The notes under the pieces: generated by a model
The model's database searches: none
What the model saw: only the letters and a program-made list of their open reading frames with translations
What the model was told of the DNA's origin: nothing
In this document: positions 43,398 to 52,519 of the stretch, piece by piece
Position numbering within the stretch: the first letter of the stretch is position 1
How the letters are laid out: each line of letters begins with the position of its first letter
Made by a program: the position numbers and the translations under genes
DNA from: Acholoe squamosa
Taxonomy: Eukaryota > Annelida > Polychaeta > Phyllodocida > Polynoidae
Direction: 5' to 3'
Assembly (NCBI GenBank): GCA_949317995.1
Contig: OX439043.1
Span: forward strand, 55,445,339 to 55,509,338
DNA length: 64,000 bases

Positions 43398-46300
43398 TCA
43401 TAATTTTAATGGACTCGTCATCACACCATCAGAATGTAAGCGACGCTTCACATATAAGTAACTCAGTCCCTTTTTCTCTATTGTGTAAGTGTGCATTTTG
43501 TTTTCTATTACTTTGAAATTTGTATTAACAGTATGGATAGTTTTTCGATTTAAAAGAACATCCAAGAAGTCTATGGGTTCTTGAACATTTTGTTTTTTCA
43601 TGAGACCCTGTGCACTCCATTTTTTTTTTTATTTTCTTTCACCTATTGAGTCTTTATCGTAGCAAATGTAAGTCTTTGAGTTGAGACTTAGAATTCCATC
43701 ACCCTCCAACTCGGATTTGAAAAGACCGGGAGTTCTTTGATCATGAACATAATGACTCTGACAACAAGCAAGGGGGACCCATTCTTGCACACCTTCGGTT
43801 TTTACGAAAGCGTCTCAGGTCGGGTTTCACGAGTTTGTCCAATGTTTTCCCGCTGTAAAGACTGTCAGTGTCAATTTGACGAAGAGCGTAATCGCACCGA
43901 TCGATAAATTTATCCAAAAAGTCGAACGTGAACTCTAACATTTTCAACTTGGGGTACTGGTACACCATGAACCCTTTTTGAATAGGGAGGTTGTTCTTGA
44001 CTGTTTTCGGTTGCAGTTCGACTTCAAAGAGATCTGGGGTCAACTCTGCACCCTTCTTGTATCGCCATGAATTGGTCAATAATTCAAAGGTTCGACCACT
44101 AGTGTATTTCACTGTGGTGTGTTTTTCTTTGTTGCAAATTGTTTTACCATACGTGCTGTTTCCCATTAACTTGTAACAGTCTGAGAGAATTTGCTCCTCT
44201 GCGTTTACATCACCATGTCTTCACGCCGCGGTTACTTCGTCTGCGAAACCGGCGAAGGATCTTTTAGGAAAGTATTCTATGAACATCTGCACTTTGGTGA
44301 CTATTAAACCGTGATCCAAATACCACTTAAGGAGAGGTGTCCCCAAGAGAAATGTTTTTTCCATGGTAACTACCTATCAAGGATCTCTGAGGAGCATTCA
44401 ACAGGTTTTTGTTGTTTGCAAAGTCTGACATGTGAGTTCCTATGTCAGATTTCGAAATGGTCACGTTCTTAAAAATAGAAGTCATTTCCTCGAAGTATTT
44501 ACTGAGTGAGGACGGGTGGTAATGTCCACCTGAATCTATGGAAAATTATGGAAGGTCCCCCGACTAGATTTTTTTGAATCAAAGAGTGGAGGTGAGAGTC
44601 GAACTGGTTGAAAGGTTACGAACGGTGTCTCTGTGCTCTGAAAAAGGAACCGTAAAGTTATACCTGGAAGGGAAATTCCGTCTTTGAACATGTCGATGTT
44701 GTGATCCCTGAAAAATTTAGCGTGATTATTCAGCGCCTCTATGAAGGGTTTCACATCTTTGTTGTTGTAGTAGATCAAGTAATCTCTAACCAAACTTTTT
44801 CACATTTGGCATAGTCAGATTCAGACATCTTGGTGCCAGTCAGTTTGCTGTCAAATGCAGATCTTGGTGGAAGTGTTCTGTTTTCCAGTTTCCTGGTAGA
44901 CGTCATCCATTCGTAAGGAAAGTGACCTTTGTGCTGAATTCTGGTGAAAGCTAGTAAATAATTCGCGTAGTTATAACCAGGTGCCAAATAGTTTACTATG
45001 TCCAAGAAAACAGTGTGCTGAGTGTAAATCGCCAAGTATTGGTTACTAATCTTTATGATGCTGAATTCTTCGTTCTTTCAGTCTTTGGAGGGAAGAACTC
45101 GTAAAGCTGTACTTTGATCAGATTTAAGTCATAACGCCCCGAATTGAATCCTACGACCGGAACTTGGCGGAGATATCTCAAAAGTATCTTCTTCAGTTCA
45201 ACTAAAGGGGGTCTTTTCCGAGTTTCAGTGAAGTCGCTGCTGGGAGGACAGAACGCCTCCTCTAGGCGGAGAGCTTCATCTATCGTCTCGTCTAACTTCA
45301 CTAATGTCGGCCAGTAAAGTTTTAGCGTTGCTTCCCCGATGACCTTGGCGGTGTCATTTATGTAATTCAAAACTCTACCCAACAAGGGGTCGGAATTTGC
45401 GTCAGATTGTCTCACAAAGCACACCGGACCTTTGTGTCCTGGAAAGTCGGATGCGACGCTAGCTGACAGAGGTGCATGTTCCCACAGGACTGTCACATGT
45501 TCGGTCGACGGCTGTTTGGCCGGTCTAAAGAAAGCTTCGAAACCGAGGGCGATTTTGTAAGGGTACATTTTCGAATTTCCGTCAGAGGAAAAATGGAAAA
45601 ATCTGCTAGCGCTTCCAAAATCGTTTTTGAATTTTGGTAGATCCCATCTATGTACTTTAAGGCGACTTTTCTGCAATCGGAAAGCTGGTTCCTGTGTCTT
45701 TTCAGTAAGAACTTAGTCGTGAAAGCCGACTTACACTCGGGACATTCATAGACATTTGGTTTTTCAGATTCTGACCTCACTTTACGGGTGGTGTAGACCG
45801 CTATTTGTATATCGAACAAGCTCTCTAACGTCGGTAAGTCACTAATGATCACGCCTGGAAAGGATTCGGGTTTCGCAGTGGAATCGAACTGACGTAACAA
45901 TTTTGAAGCGTGTTTGCCGGTCTTGTATAAGTGAAAGGATATGCAGCAAAAGACGCATAACTTGTCCTTGTCGGGAAAATCTAACACACCCACTCTTTTT
46001 TTAGCTGACCCGATTGGGTAACCCTGCCCCCTGTGGGGAATTCTCTGGGCCCCATGTAAATGCAAACGTTCAAATTGGTGGGAAAAAGAACTTTCTACTT
46101 GGTGTCAGAGTCGCAAAGTTTCTGTACTTCTTCGGAAGTGTTTTTCATGAGAGAGAGGAAGTCTTCCAAAGTTTCTGAATTAGTTATGGTGGGGAGGGGC
46201 TGTAAAAGAGTTGCGTTGTTTTGGGAGGCGTGAAAGTAGCGTAGTTTGTCTCTGTTTTCCCTGTGTTGTAATATTAACCCTACTGACAATCCCACTTTGT

Positions 46301-46643
46301 ATCTGAATCTTTGCGCGATGTGAATCTGACGCATGGTATCTACAGCGTCACCGGTTGGTAGTCTTAAGTTTGTCACACCCAAGTGAGCCCCGTGAGCCCT
46401 GACTCCTGTTTGAATTGCGGGCCAATTTTTCGTGAACATTTCCTCACCCTGCGGTATAGTGCGTATTATCAGAGGAATAGTCACTCCGAGCAGAGATTCA
46501 TGTCGACAGGTAATTTTTTTGCAATTTCCTTCGCCGCATAGAGGACAAAATCTAGGGATCGCATTACATCTTTCCACGTGCCTCTCGTAATTGTACACCC
46601 TTTTAAAATTCTTGAAACACTTTTCACACATATATTGAGCCAT
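43398..46643 (-). pseudogene. Protein-primed family B DNA polymerase (Polinton PolB), broken
   Basis: Pieces in order: an N-terminal C2H2-like finger (CEKCFKNFKRVYNYERHVERC without its last residue, 46095-46643); a second finger (YECPECKSAF...HRNQLSDC, about 45660-45760); the exonuclease region with VPVVGFNSGRYDLNLIK (about 45110-45160); FLDIVNYLAPGYNYANYL (about 44940-45010); 'RDYLIYYNNKDVKPF' (44750-44790); a palm part (SIFKNVTISKSDIG; LLNAPQRSLIGS; about 44270-44480); motif B MGNSTYGKT; motif C QIDTDSLY (43741-44166); and the typical C-terminus (RRLHSDGVMTSPLKL, 43398-43601). The frame changes at least five times. The stretch that should hold palm motif A (D-x-x-SLY/ALYL type) and a neighbouring insert, expected between about 44540 and 44480, is missing. 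The enzyme would have replicated linear DNA from a terminal protein; this copy cannot. Confidence 0.9.
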
Positions 46644-47376
46644 TTTTACTGAGTTTCCGTACCTCCTCTTGGACGTCAGCGATGTTCGCTATTAGCTTGA
46701 GTAGTGCGTTAGGGCTGAACCTTACTTCCCTGGTCGGTGTTGAGGTGCCCTTTATGGCGCTGTAGCATTCCTTGGACAACCTAACCCTGTCAAGCCAGAC
46801 CTCTAGCTTCAAACTATCGATGAAGAACTCCAATCTGGGGACTGTGGAAGGTAATGGTGGTAATGGTGGTGGTGGTGGTAGTTCACATTTCACTACCGAT
46901 TCTTTCTTCTTGGACGCCTGACCGTTGCCACTCTTGCTAAACCTCCTCTTGATACCCATAGAGGGTTTCAAAGGAGGAAGAGAAGGACCATCAGTGAGAG
47001 CTGAATCAATAGCAGAACCAGCAACAGGAGGAGCGCCCGCGTCGCTATCTCGTGACTTCTTGGAAGAGGATAACCACACGCCGTCAGCCGTGGAAGTCGA
47101 GGGGAGAAGAAAAAACTCGCTCCGACTCTGCTCGACATCGGTGATCGCTGGTGGATAGCAGTACCAATTGGTTGTTAGAGAGTTCACGATAGCGGTGGTG
47201 AGTAGATCTGGTGATCTTTGAGCAACCGCTGGAGAAATCATCAACTCCTCCTCTGTTTCCTCCTGCTCCTCATCATCCTGCTCCTCTTCTTCCTCTATTC
47301 CTACCACGTGCTGGGTCTGCTCATCTTTATGAGTCTCCAGATGATGTGTGTCACTGTAACCGTCAGTGTTTGCGCA
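46624..47376 (-). pseudogene. Acidic protein with nuclear-localisation-like motif, upstream of PolB
   Basis: The open frame overlaps the polymerase start by 20 bp. From its N-terminus it has a His/Gln patch, a Glu/Asp run (EEEEEQDDEEQEETEEE), a Ser/Pro-rich middle, a basic motif (GIKRRFSKSGNGQASKKK), a proline run (PPPPPLPPLP) and a folded-looking end (FFIDSLKLEVWLDRVRLS; LLKLIANIADVQEEV). No ATG opens the frame, so its start probably lies in the low-complexity region upstream after a frame change. The family is not recognised. Its position just before PolB makes a replication role (for example a terminal protein) conceivable but unproven. Confidence 0.5.
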
Positions 47377-47767
47377 TTAGCAGTAGCAGCACCAGCACGA
47401 CCAACCGCAGCACCAGCACCAGCACCAGCGGTAGTAGTAGTAGTAGCACTTACATCGGCAGTGGTAGCACTAGTTGTAGCAGCAGGAGCGGGGGTATAAA
47501 ACAGTGGTGGCTAGTAAGGAGACTGTCCGTCAACAGTAGTGACGTTGTTATCAGCAGCAGTAGCAACAGGGGTAGTAGCAGCAGCAGCAGCACCCATAGC
47601 AGCAGCAGCACCCTAGTAGCAGCAGCACGTTGGTCGTAAACAGGAGCAGCTGCGGTATCATCTTTAGCAGCAGCAGCAGCAGCAGCATTAGGAGAAGATA
47701 AAGAACTCTTGGTTCTACTTGTCATCTTCCTTCAGAGCTACAGCTTAGTCAGTGTTCGTCTACTCAT
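47377..47767 (-). pseudogene. Ala/Ser/Thr-rich N-terminal region made of trinucleotide repeats
   Basis: From ATG at 47725 the frame reads MTSRTKSSLSSPNAAAAAAA and then slips into Leu runs. A parallel frame reads Ala/Thr (TTPVATAADNNVTT). GCT, ACT and GGT repeats dominate 47370-47700. It is probably the start of the 46624-47376 protein, broken by slippage. A separate upstream ATG (47765-47767) opens only nine codons. Confidence 0.4.
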
Positions 47768-47815
47768 GGTGAGGGAAGCAGAGAAAGTGTGAGTGAATGA
47801 AATTTTCTCCCTTCC

Positions 47816-47823
47816 TTATATAA
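47816..47823 (-). promoter_or_regulatory. TATA box of the leftward polymerase arm
   Basis: TTATATAA lies about 50 bp before the first ATG on the minus strand. The sequence from here to the ATG is matched by 19556-19612 of element A. Confidence 0.65.
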
Positions 47824-47881
47824 GCCTCTGGAGATAAGCTTCTTACTGCAGTTTTAATAGATGAAAGGGAAAATTGACATC

Positions 47882-47948
47882 TCTAATCCTGTAGTCACAG
47901 AGTCCCTTACTCAAAGAAAGGAGACCTATACATCTAATTTCACCTGTC
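47882..47948. promoter_or_regulatory. Shared regulatory box, element B copy 1
   Basis: CTAATCCTGTAGTCACAGAG ... ATTTCACCTGTCC, a diverged copy of 48088-48152 and of element A 19435-19500. A GGGAAGATAAACAATAGGAG / GGTGAAACAAACCATAGGGG tail follows both B copies, so B carries a tandem duplication of about 205 bp. Confidence 0.6.
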
Positions 47949-48087
47949 CTCCACAGGGAAGATAAACAATAGGAGCATCCAGATGAAAACTTCACTCCAC
48001 TCTTAGGTCGTCAAAGGGAAGGTGGTCCAGATCAAAAAGAGTTCCAGCTGGATCAAAGTCGGCTTTTGATATCTTTTAGAAAAGAAC

Positions 48088-48152
48088 TTTAATCCTATGA
48101 TCACAGAGATCCTTACTCGGTAGGATATCTATAAATCTGATTTTCACCTGCC
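48088..48152. promoter_or_regulatory. Shared regulatory box, element B copy 2
   Basis: TTTAATCCTATGATCACAGA ... TTACTCGGTAGGATATCT ... TTTTCACCTGCC closely matches the reverse complement of element A 19435-19500 over its full length. Confidence 0.7.
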
Positions 48153-48516
48153 CTCCACAGGTGAAACAAACCATAGGGGGATCCAGATGAAAGTTCGTCT
48201 AAATAGGATAAGAAAACTTCAAAGAGTAGATGATCTCATTTACACACCCCCTGTTAAAGGGAGGGTGTAAAAATTAAGAAATCTCATAACACCTTAATGA
48301 GTGACCACGCCTTACACCTGTAAAGCGGATTAAGATAATTATCACAACTCCTTTTCACTTGTTTAATGATATTTTAAAGTAATCACCCATAATCTGACTA
48401 AATACACTTGTCACAGTGTCTTTTCCTCCAGTTTGATGTCAACAGATCCAAAGGCTCACGCTGATAAGACGCTAATCAAAAAAGGTAAAGGTGGTGGGAG
48501 TATCCAGCTGGAAATA
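48153..48516. promoter_or_regulatory. Element B central non-coding region
   Basis: No gene. It holds ATCCAGATGAAA repeats and AAGATAATTATCACA (48332-48346), which is like element A near 18740. It lies between the divergent arms. Confidence 0.45.
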
Positions 48517-48539
48517 GGATTAAATCACCCTATATAAAG
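48517..48539 (+). promoter_or_regulatory. Rightward promoter 1: GGATTAAA + TATATAAAG
   Basis: CCAGCTGGAAATAGGATTAA then TATATAAAG (48531-48539), about 140 bp before the death-domain gene ATG. The same module is at 49474-49506 and, inverted, in element A at 18618-18647. Confidence 0.75.
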
Positions 48540-48610
48540 AAGCCCAATTTCTCTTGAAAGGACATATCACTGCTGACCACTTCGACTACCGCGCCTACCA
48601 CCTGCCACTG

Positions 48611-48611
48611 T

Positions 48612-48645
<34 letters not shown>

Positions 48646-48647
48646 AC
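48611..48647 (+). repeat. (CCTG)n tetranucleotide tract in the leader
   Basis: TGCC repeated about nine times between promoter 1 and the death-domain ATG. The second rightward gene has (CCTA)n at 49596-49614 in the same position, and element A has (CCTA)n at 18959. Confidence 0.9.
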
Positions 48648-48676
48648 CGACCCCCTTTGAAGATTTTGCAGACAAG

Positions 48677-49372
48677 ATGAGTCTTGAAACTCAACCTCCC
48701 TCCCCGTCGTCTCCCTCTCTTGACGTATGTGAAGTGAGTGTACGGGATGACAACTGTATACCGTGCGAGATCAATTTGAGATATAATGATCGTTTGCTTC
48801 ATGAAATAGGAAGGCAGTTATTTGGAACTTAGAAGAAATTGGGAGTCTATTTGGAGATTCCCTATGATCGTCTGGAGTCGATGGTCGTTATCAAGACGCC
48901 GCAGGGCATGCATATGGAGATGTTCAAAGCTTGGTAGTCTAAAACTTCGCCTCATGCCAGATGGGGACAACTCCACCATGCCTACGTCAGTGTTCGTCAA
49001 GCAGACCTGTTTTATGAGACGCAGAACTTTTTCGAGAAGTACAAGCTGGATTACAACAAACCTGACCCGCTTTTAATGGAAAGGTACTTTATCACTATGT
49101 CTGAATCTCTATCCAGGGAGTGGAGAGATATGGGAGTGTATTTAGAATTGACGACTGATAAGCTAGCTAGCATTGTTCAACAACCGGAACAAGATCTCTC
49201 TCTCCAAGCCTTCAAAGTATTGAAAATGTGGGAAGCTGAACCCACCAGTACACATCATCAGCTCATTCGAGTGCTAATGGATGACATGATGAGGGCTGAC
49301 GTGGCCAGATATATATTGCGTTACTTTGAAAACAAAGACAGAGAGAGGAAAGGTGGAGGGCACTCTCTATAG
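48677..49372 (+). pseudogene. Tandem death-domain protein, two in-frame amber stops
   Basis: One frame from MSLETQPPSPSSPSLDV to HSL-stop (231 codons) with TAG at codons 52 (48830-48832) and 87 (48935-48937). The first death domain starts at about residue 42 (RLLHEIGRQLFG, KKLGVYLEIPYDRLESM, FKAW, WGQLHHAYVSV). The second is at about 139-212 (SLSREWRDMGVYLELTTDKL, QAFKVLKMWE, LIRVLMDDMMRADVARYIL). The heptad hydrophobics and Trp positions fit the six-helix death-domain fold. Such viral proteins usually block or divert host apoptosis or Toll/NF-kB signalling; which one is not shown by the sequence. It has its own TATA promoter and a (CCTG)n leader. It was probably captured from a host and is now a pseudogene. 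Confidence 0.75.
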
Positions 49373-49483
49373 TTTAAGGTAAGCTTACATGAAGGAGGTG
49401 TGCACCACGGGGGTCTAAATCTTAAGTCGCTACACAGGAACGTGGTGGTCGTGATGAAAACGGGGAGTAAGCAGCTGGAAAGC

Positions 49484-49506
49484 GGATTAAACACCACTAT
49501 ATAAAG
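49484..49506 (+). promoter_or_regulatory. Rightward promoter 2: GGATTAAA + TATATAAAG
   Basis: GCAGCTGGAAAGCGGATTAA followed by TATATAAAG (49498-49506), a close copy of promoter 1; it drives the small terminal gene. Confidence 0.75.
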
Positions 49507-49630
49507 CACTCACGTCACGTCTGTGGTGTCTCATTTACCACCCTGCCTGGCACTGGTACGTGCACAACCGACACACAGTTATCACCACTGTCGTCACCTA
49601 CCTACCTACCTACCAAGGTGCTACAAGAAA

Positions 49631-49867
49631 ATGGTGCCCAAGTACATACTTTTCACCGATTTATCCAAGAGACTCAACACAAATTTTTGTGGACTAAACC
49701 CCGTGCTTTGGCAGAGAAACTCGCTAACATTTATAACAAATAAAAAGTGGAAATGTGTGATGCAGTTTCTATTGTATTTCTTACCTTATTATGTAAGTTT
49801 TATTTTTTCCAGTAGACCCGCCCCTACCCCAAGGGGCGGGTCTTTGGTTAAAATAGTTAACCCCTAA
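49631..49867 (+). CDS. Small unknown protein at the element B right end
   Basis: ATG at 49631 follows the promoter 2 TATA and a (CCTA)n leader. The frame (MVPKYILFTDLSKRLNTNFC ... FLLYFLPYYVSFIFSS) has a hydrophobic, possibly membrane, segment and runs into the terminal repeat. An overlapping frame with a more protein-like helix (RFIQETQHKFLWTKPRALAE) ends at 49743 at an AATAAA, so a frameshift just after the start is possible. The family is not recognised. Confidence 0.4.
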   Translation: MVPKYILFTDLSKRLNTNFCGLNPVLWQRNSLTFITNKKWKCVMQFLLYFLPYYVSFIFSSRPAPTPRGGSLVKIVNP

Positions 49868-50452
49868 AAAAAAACAACCTAAAAAAGGGCCCCCCCAAGG
49901 CCCCCCACCCCAAAGGGCCCCCCACCCCAAGGGTTTTCTCCAATTTTTTTCTTTTTTGGCAAGCTTTCAGCTTGCCTTTTTTTTTATTCATAAAAAAATA
50001 TCTCACTATAAGTCACACTCTCATCTACATAATAAACCATCACACCTCTTTATGCTAATAAGATCGTGCAACTACTTCTACTACTACTACTACTACTACT
50101 TGCTGCATACAGCTGATTGTATGACGTGTGGATGGACAGCTAACCAACCAGAGGTCTCCATTTTCGTAGAAAATTTGAAATAAATAAAGTCACGTCACCA
50201 AATTTCAAATTTCCCACCAAAATGCCAACCTCTGATTGGACCATTCAAATTAGGGTCACGTGACCATTTTGAATTTCCTGCCAAAAGGGAAGGTTCTGAT
50301 TGGTCCATTTTGGCGCCACACCATGGGGGTCTAGGACACGTGACCCCCCATTTGAATTTCCCACCAAAAGGGAGGCCTCTGATTGGCTGCATCTCGGATG
50401 AGTAATATCCTGTAGTTAGCTATAGTCCTGTTCCGTTACACTATATACTACT
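49815..50452 (-). repeat. Element B right terminal inverted repeat (638 bp)
   Basis: Reverse complement of 41714-42441 with indels; see that entry. It contains a (TAC)n tract, CCAAT and CACGTGAC boxes, and the terminal ATATACTACT. Confidence 0.93.
49958..49976. terminator. GGCAAGC hairpin followed by T9
   Basis: GGCAAGC-TTTCA-GCTTGCC is a perfect 7-bp stem followed directly by TTTTTTTTT. The left repeat has a degraded copy (42298-42315). It resembles the GGCAAAGC hairpins at 17521-17580 and may mark transcript ends of the rightward genes. Confidence 0.5.
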
Positions 50453-50458
50453 ATCACC
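50453..50458. repeat. 6-bp target-site duplication of element B (right)
   Basis: ATCACC, identical to 41708-41713. Confidence 0.93.
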
Positions 50459-50876
<418 letters not shown>

Positions 50877-51667
50877 ACTAATATGTCCATTAAGTTATGA
50901 ACATATGACGTGACGTGTGCTGACCTATATAGCAATGGTTATTGTTCTGCACTACCTCTATGTGGATACAGCAAGGTGTGAACTGAAGGTGTATAGAAGA
51001 AGGTGTTATAAGTGGATGCTGGTAGGGCAGGTGTTACTCTGAACGCAAAATGGTTTTCTGAAATGGATGTAAATAACTGTCTCGGACCTATAGAATTATA
51101 ATCTCCATTTAATCCGGGGCACAGAGGTATTTTTCTTGTCTTCTTATAACAACCCAAAGTACTTTTGGTCTATAGCTCTTGGTTACTCAAAAAAAACAAA
51201 AAACAACGGATGTCAAATTTGTGGCATGTGTGCAATTTAATGTACAGGATGTCTATGTGCCAGTTAATCCAAAGAAGTGTTTATGTGACTTAAAATCATT
51301 GTATCTAATATAGAAGCATTCAATCTTAAAACATGCAAGGGCAAAAGATCCCCGGGAAAAGGGGTTTCACTATGGTGACCATAATTTTAGAAATAAGGGC
51401 TTGGCAAATTTTCGGGTTACATGCTACTTAAACTTTCAAGTACTTATATGCGACCTAAAACAGTAGTAGGCTGAAGCTGAGTTTGCAACAAATATATGTG
51501 AAAAAATCGTAAAAAGTAAATTTGTCTTTCCTGATTATTTATCAATTCCAAAGGAAAATATATGTCTTCAGGACCATACTCATAAAATTTCGTGCTATAG
51601 CTCCGATTCTTTCTTGGAAAACGATCATCATGAAAAGACCACATCAAATCACATGTTTTTCTCATTG
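50877..51667. other. Intergenic, nothing recognised
   Basis: No gene, RNA or repeat end recognised. Confidence 0.4.
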
Positions 51668-52029
51668 GGCCATAAAAAAAGGTTTGTTTTTCGGTCACCC
51701 GACCGACCTCAGCCAAACAGGGCCGACCTCAGACTTTTTAAAGAAATTTTTGATATTTTTTTCATATTTTTAGGCATTTTATTCATATTTGAGGCATTTT
51801 TAGGGTAAGAAATGTATGCCTATATTTTCCTGTTTGTTTAATGCATTTTTTCTTGCAAAATACATCGTAAGCATGATGACCAAAGGAAAGAGTGATATGG
51901 CACACTTATGGGATCCACAATTCAATACAATCATGCCTAGATAAGATCTCAGATCTAAAAAAAAAAAAAAAAACCTACGGACCTCACCTTTTTTTACCAT
52001 GTTACCGAAAACAAACCTTTTTTTTGGCC
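51668..52029. mobile_element. MITE, GGTTTGTTTCCAGTAAC family, copy 3
   Basis: GGCCATAAAAAAAGGTTTGT ... CCGACCGACC at the left and GTTACCGAAAACAAACC...GGCC at the right are inverted. Non-coding. Confidence 0.75.
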
Positions 52030-52515
52030 TTGCCACTAGTGGCCACTAAGCTTGGTACATATTCAAATAAAGTTAAGCAACCAGTTGGAATAGAACAAAA
52101 TGAATAGCACCATTGGATTCCTTGGTATCGATTTAGTTTAGGGGGGTAGGTAACCTTAGAATCTTCATATGATGATTACTATCGAAACTAGAGCCTGCCA
52201 AATATTGAAATTTCCTCAGCTCCACATGGCCCCATAGGACCCCATTTGGCCCCTTTTGACCCCATTTGACCCCATATGGTGTAACGGACGTTCTTAAAAT
52301 GGTTGTTTTGTGACATTGACTTTAAAAGGTTATAGAAATGCAGATATTACATATTTCCAAGTACTTAAAGTGTCTATTTACATCTACAGAAAATTCCTTT
52401 GTATTTTTAAAAAAATTTCTTGGAATAAAAGTAACAAATATTTGCTTAATTCTAATTTGCAAGGTTTTTTTTCTGGAAAACACAAAGATTAGCAAAACAT
52501 CATAAAAATGCTTTG
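52030..52515. other. Intergenic with a short GACCCCATTTG tandem
   Basis: Four to five imperfect copies of GGACCCCATTTGGCC-like units at 52227-52277; otherwise nothing recognised. Confidence 0.5.
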
Positions 52516-52519
52516 ATTA
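52516..52519. repeat. 4-bp target-site duplication of the LTR element (left)
   Basis: ATTA before the left LTR; the same at 61732-61735. Confidence 0.75.

Larger units (their letters stand above)
41714..50452. mobile_element. Element B: Polinton-like polymerase segment (no integrase or capsid genes)
   Basis: An 8.74-kb insertion with 640-730 bp terminal inverted repeats and a 6-bp target duplication. From left to right: an unknown gene (-), family B DNA polymerase (-), acidic/NLS protein (-), a regulatory region, a tandem death-domain gene (+) and a small gene (+). No integrase, ATPase, protease or capsid sequence is visible on either strand. Its termini match element A, so it could only have been mobilised by an integrase made elsewhere. 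All long genes carry stops, frameshifts or deletions, so this copy is a fossil. Confidence 0.92.

Noticed and set aside
47211..47639. Ser/Thr-rich plus-strand frames at 47.2-47.6 kb
   Set aside because: Antisense reading of trinucleotide repeats in the Ala/Thr-rich leader of the polymerase arm.
11808..50458. One 38.6-kb giant Polinton using the outermost termini
   Set aside because: There are four termini, and each inner/outer pair has its own matching 6-bp duplication (AGTGTC, ATCACC). The 22 kb between 19.67 and 41.71 kb is host DNA with MITEs.
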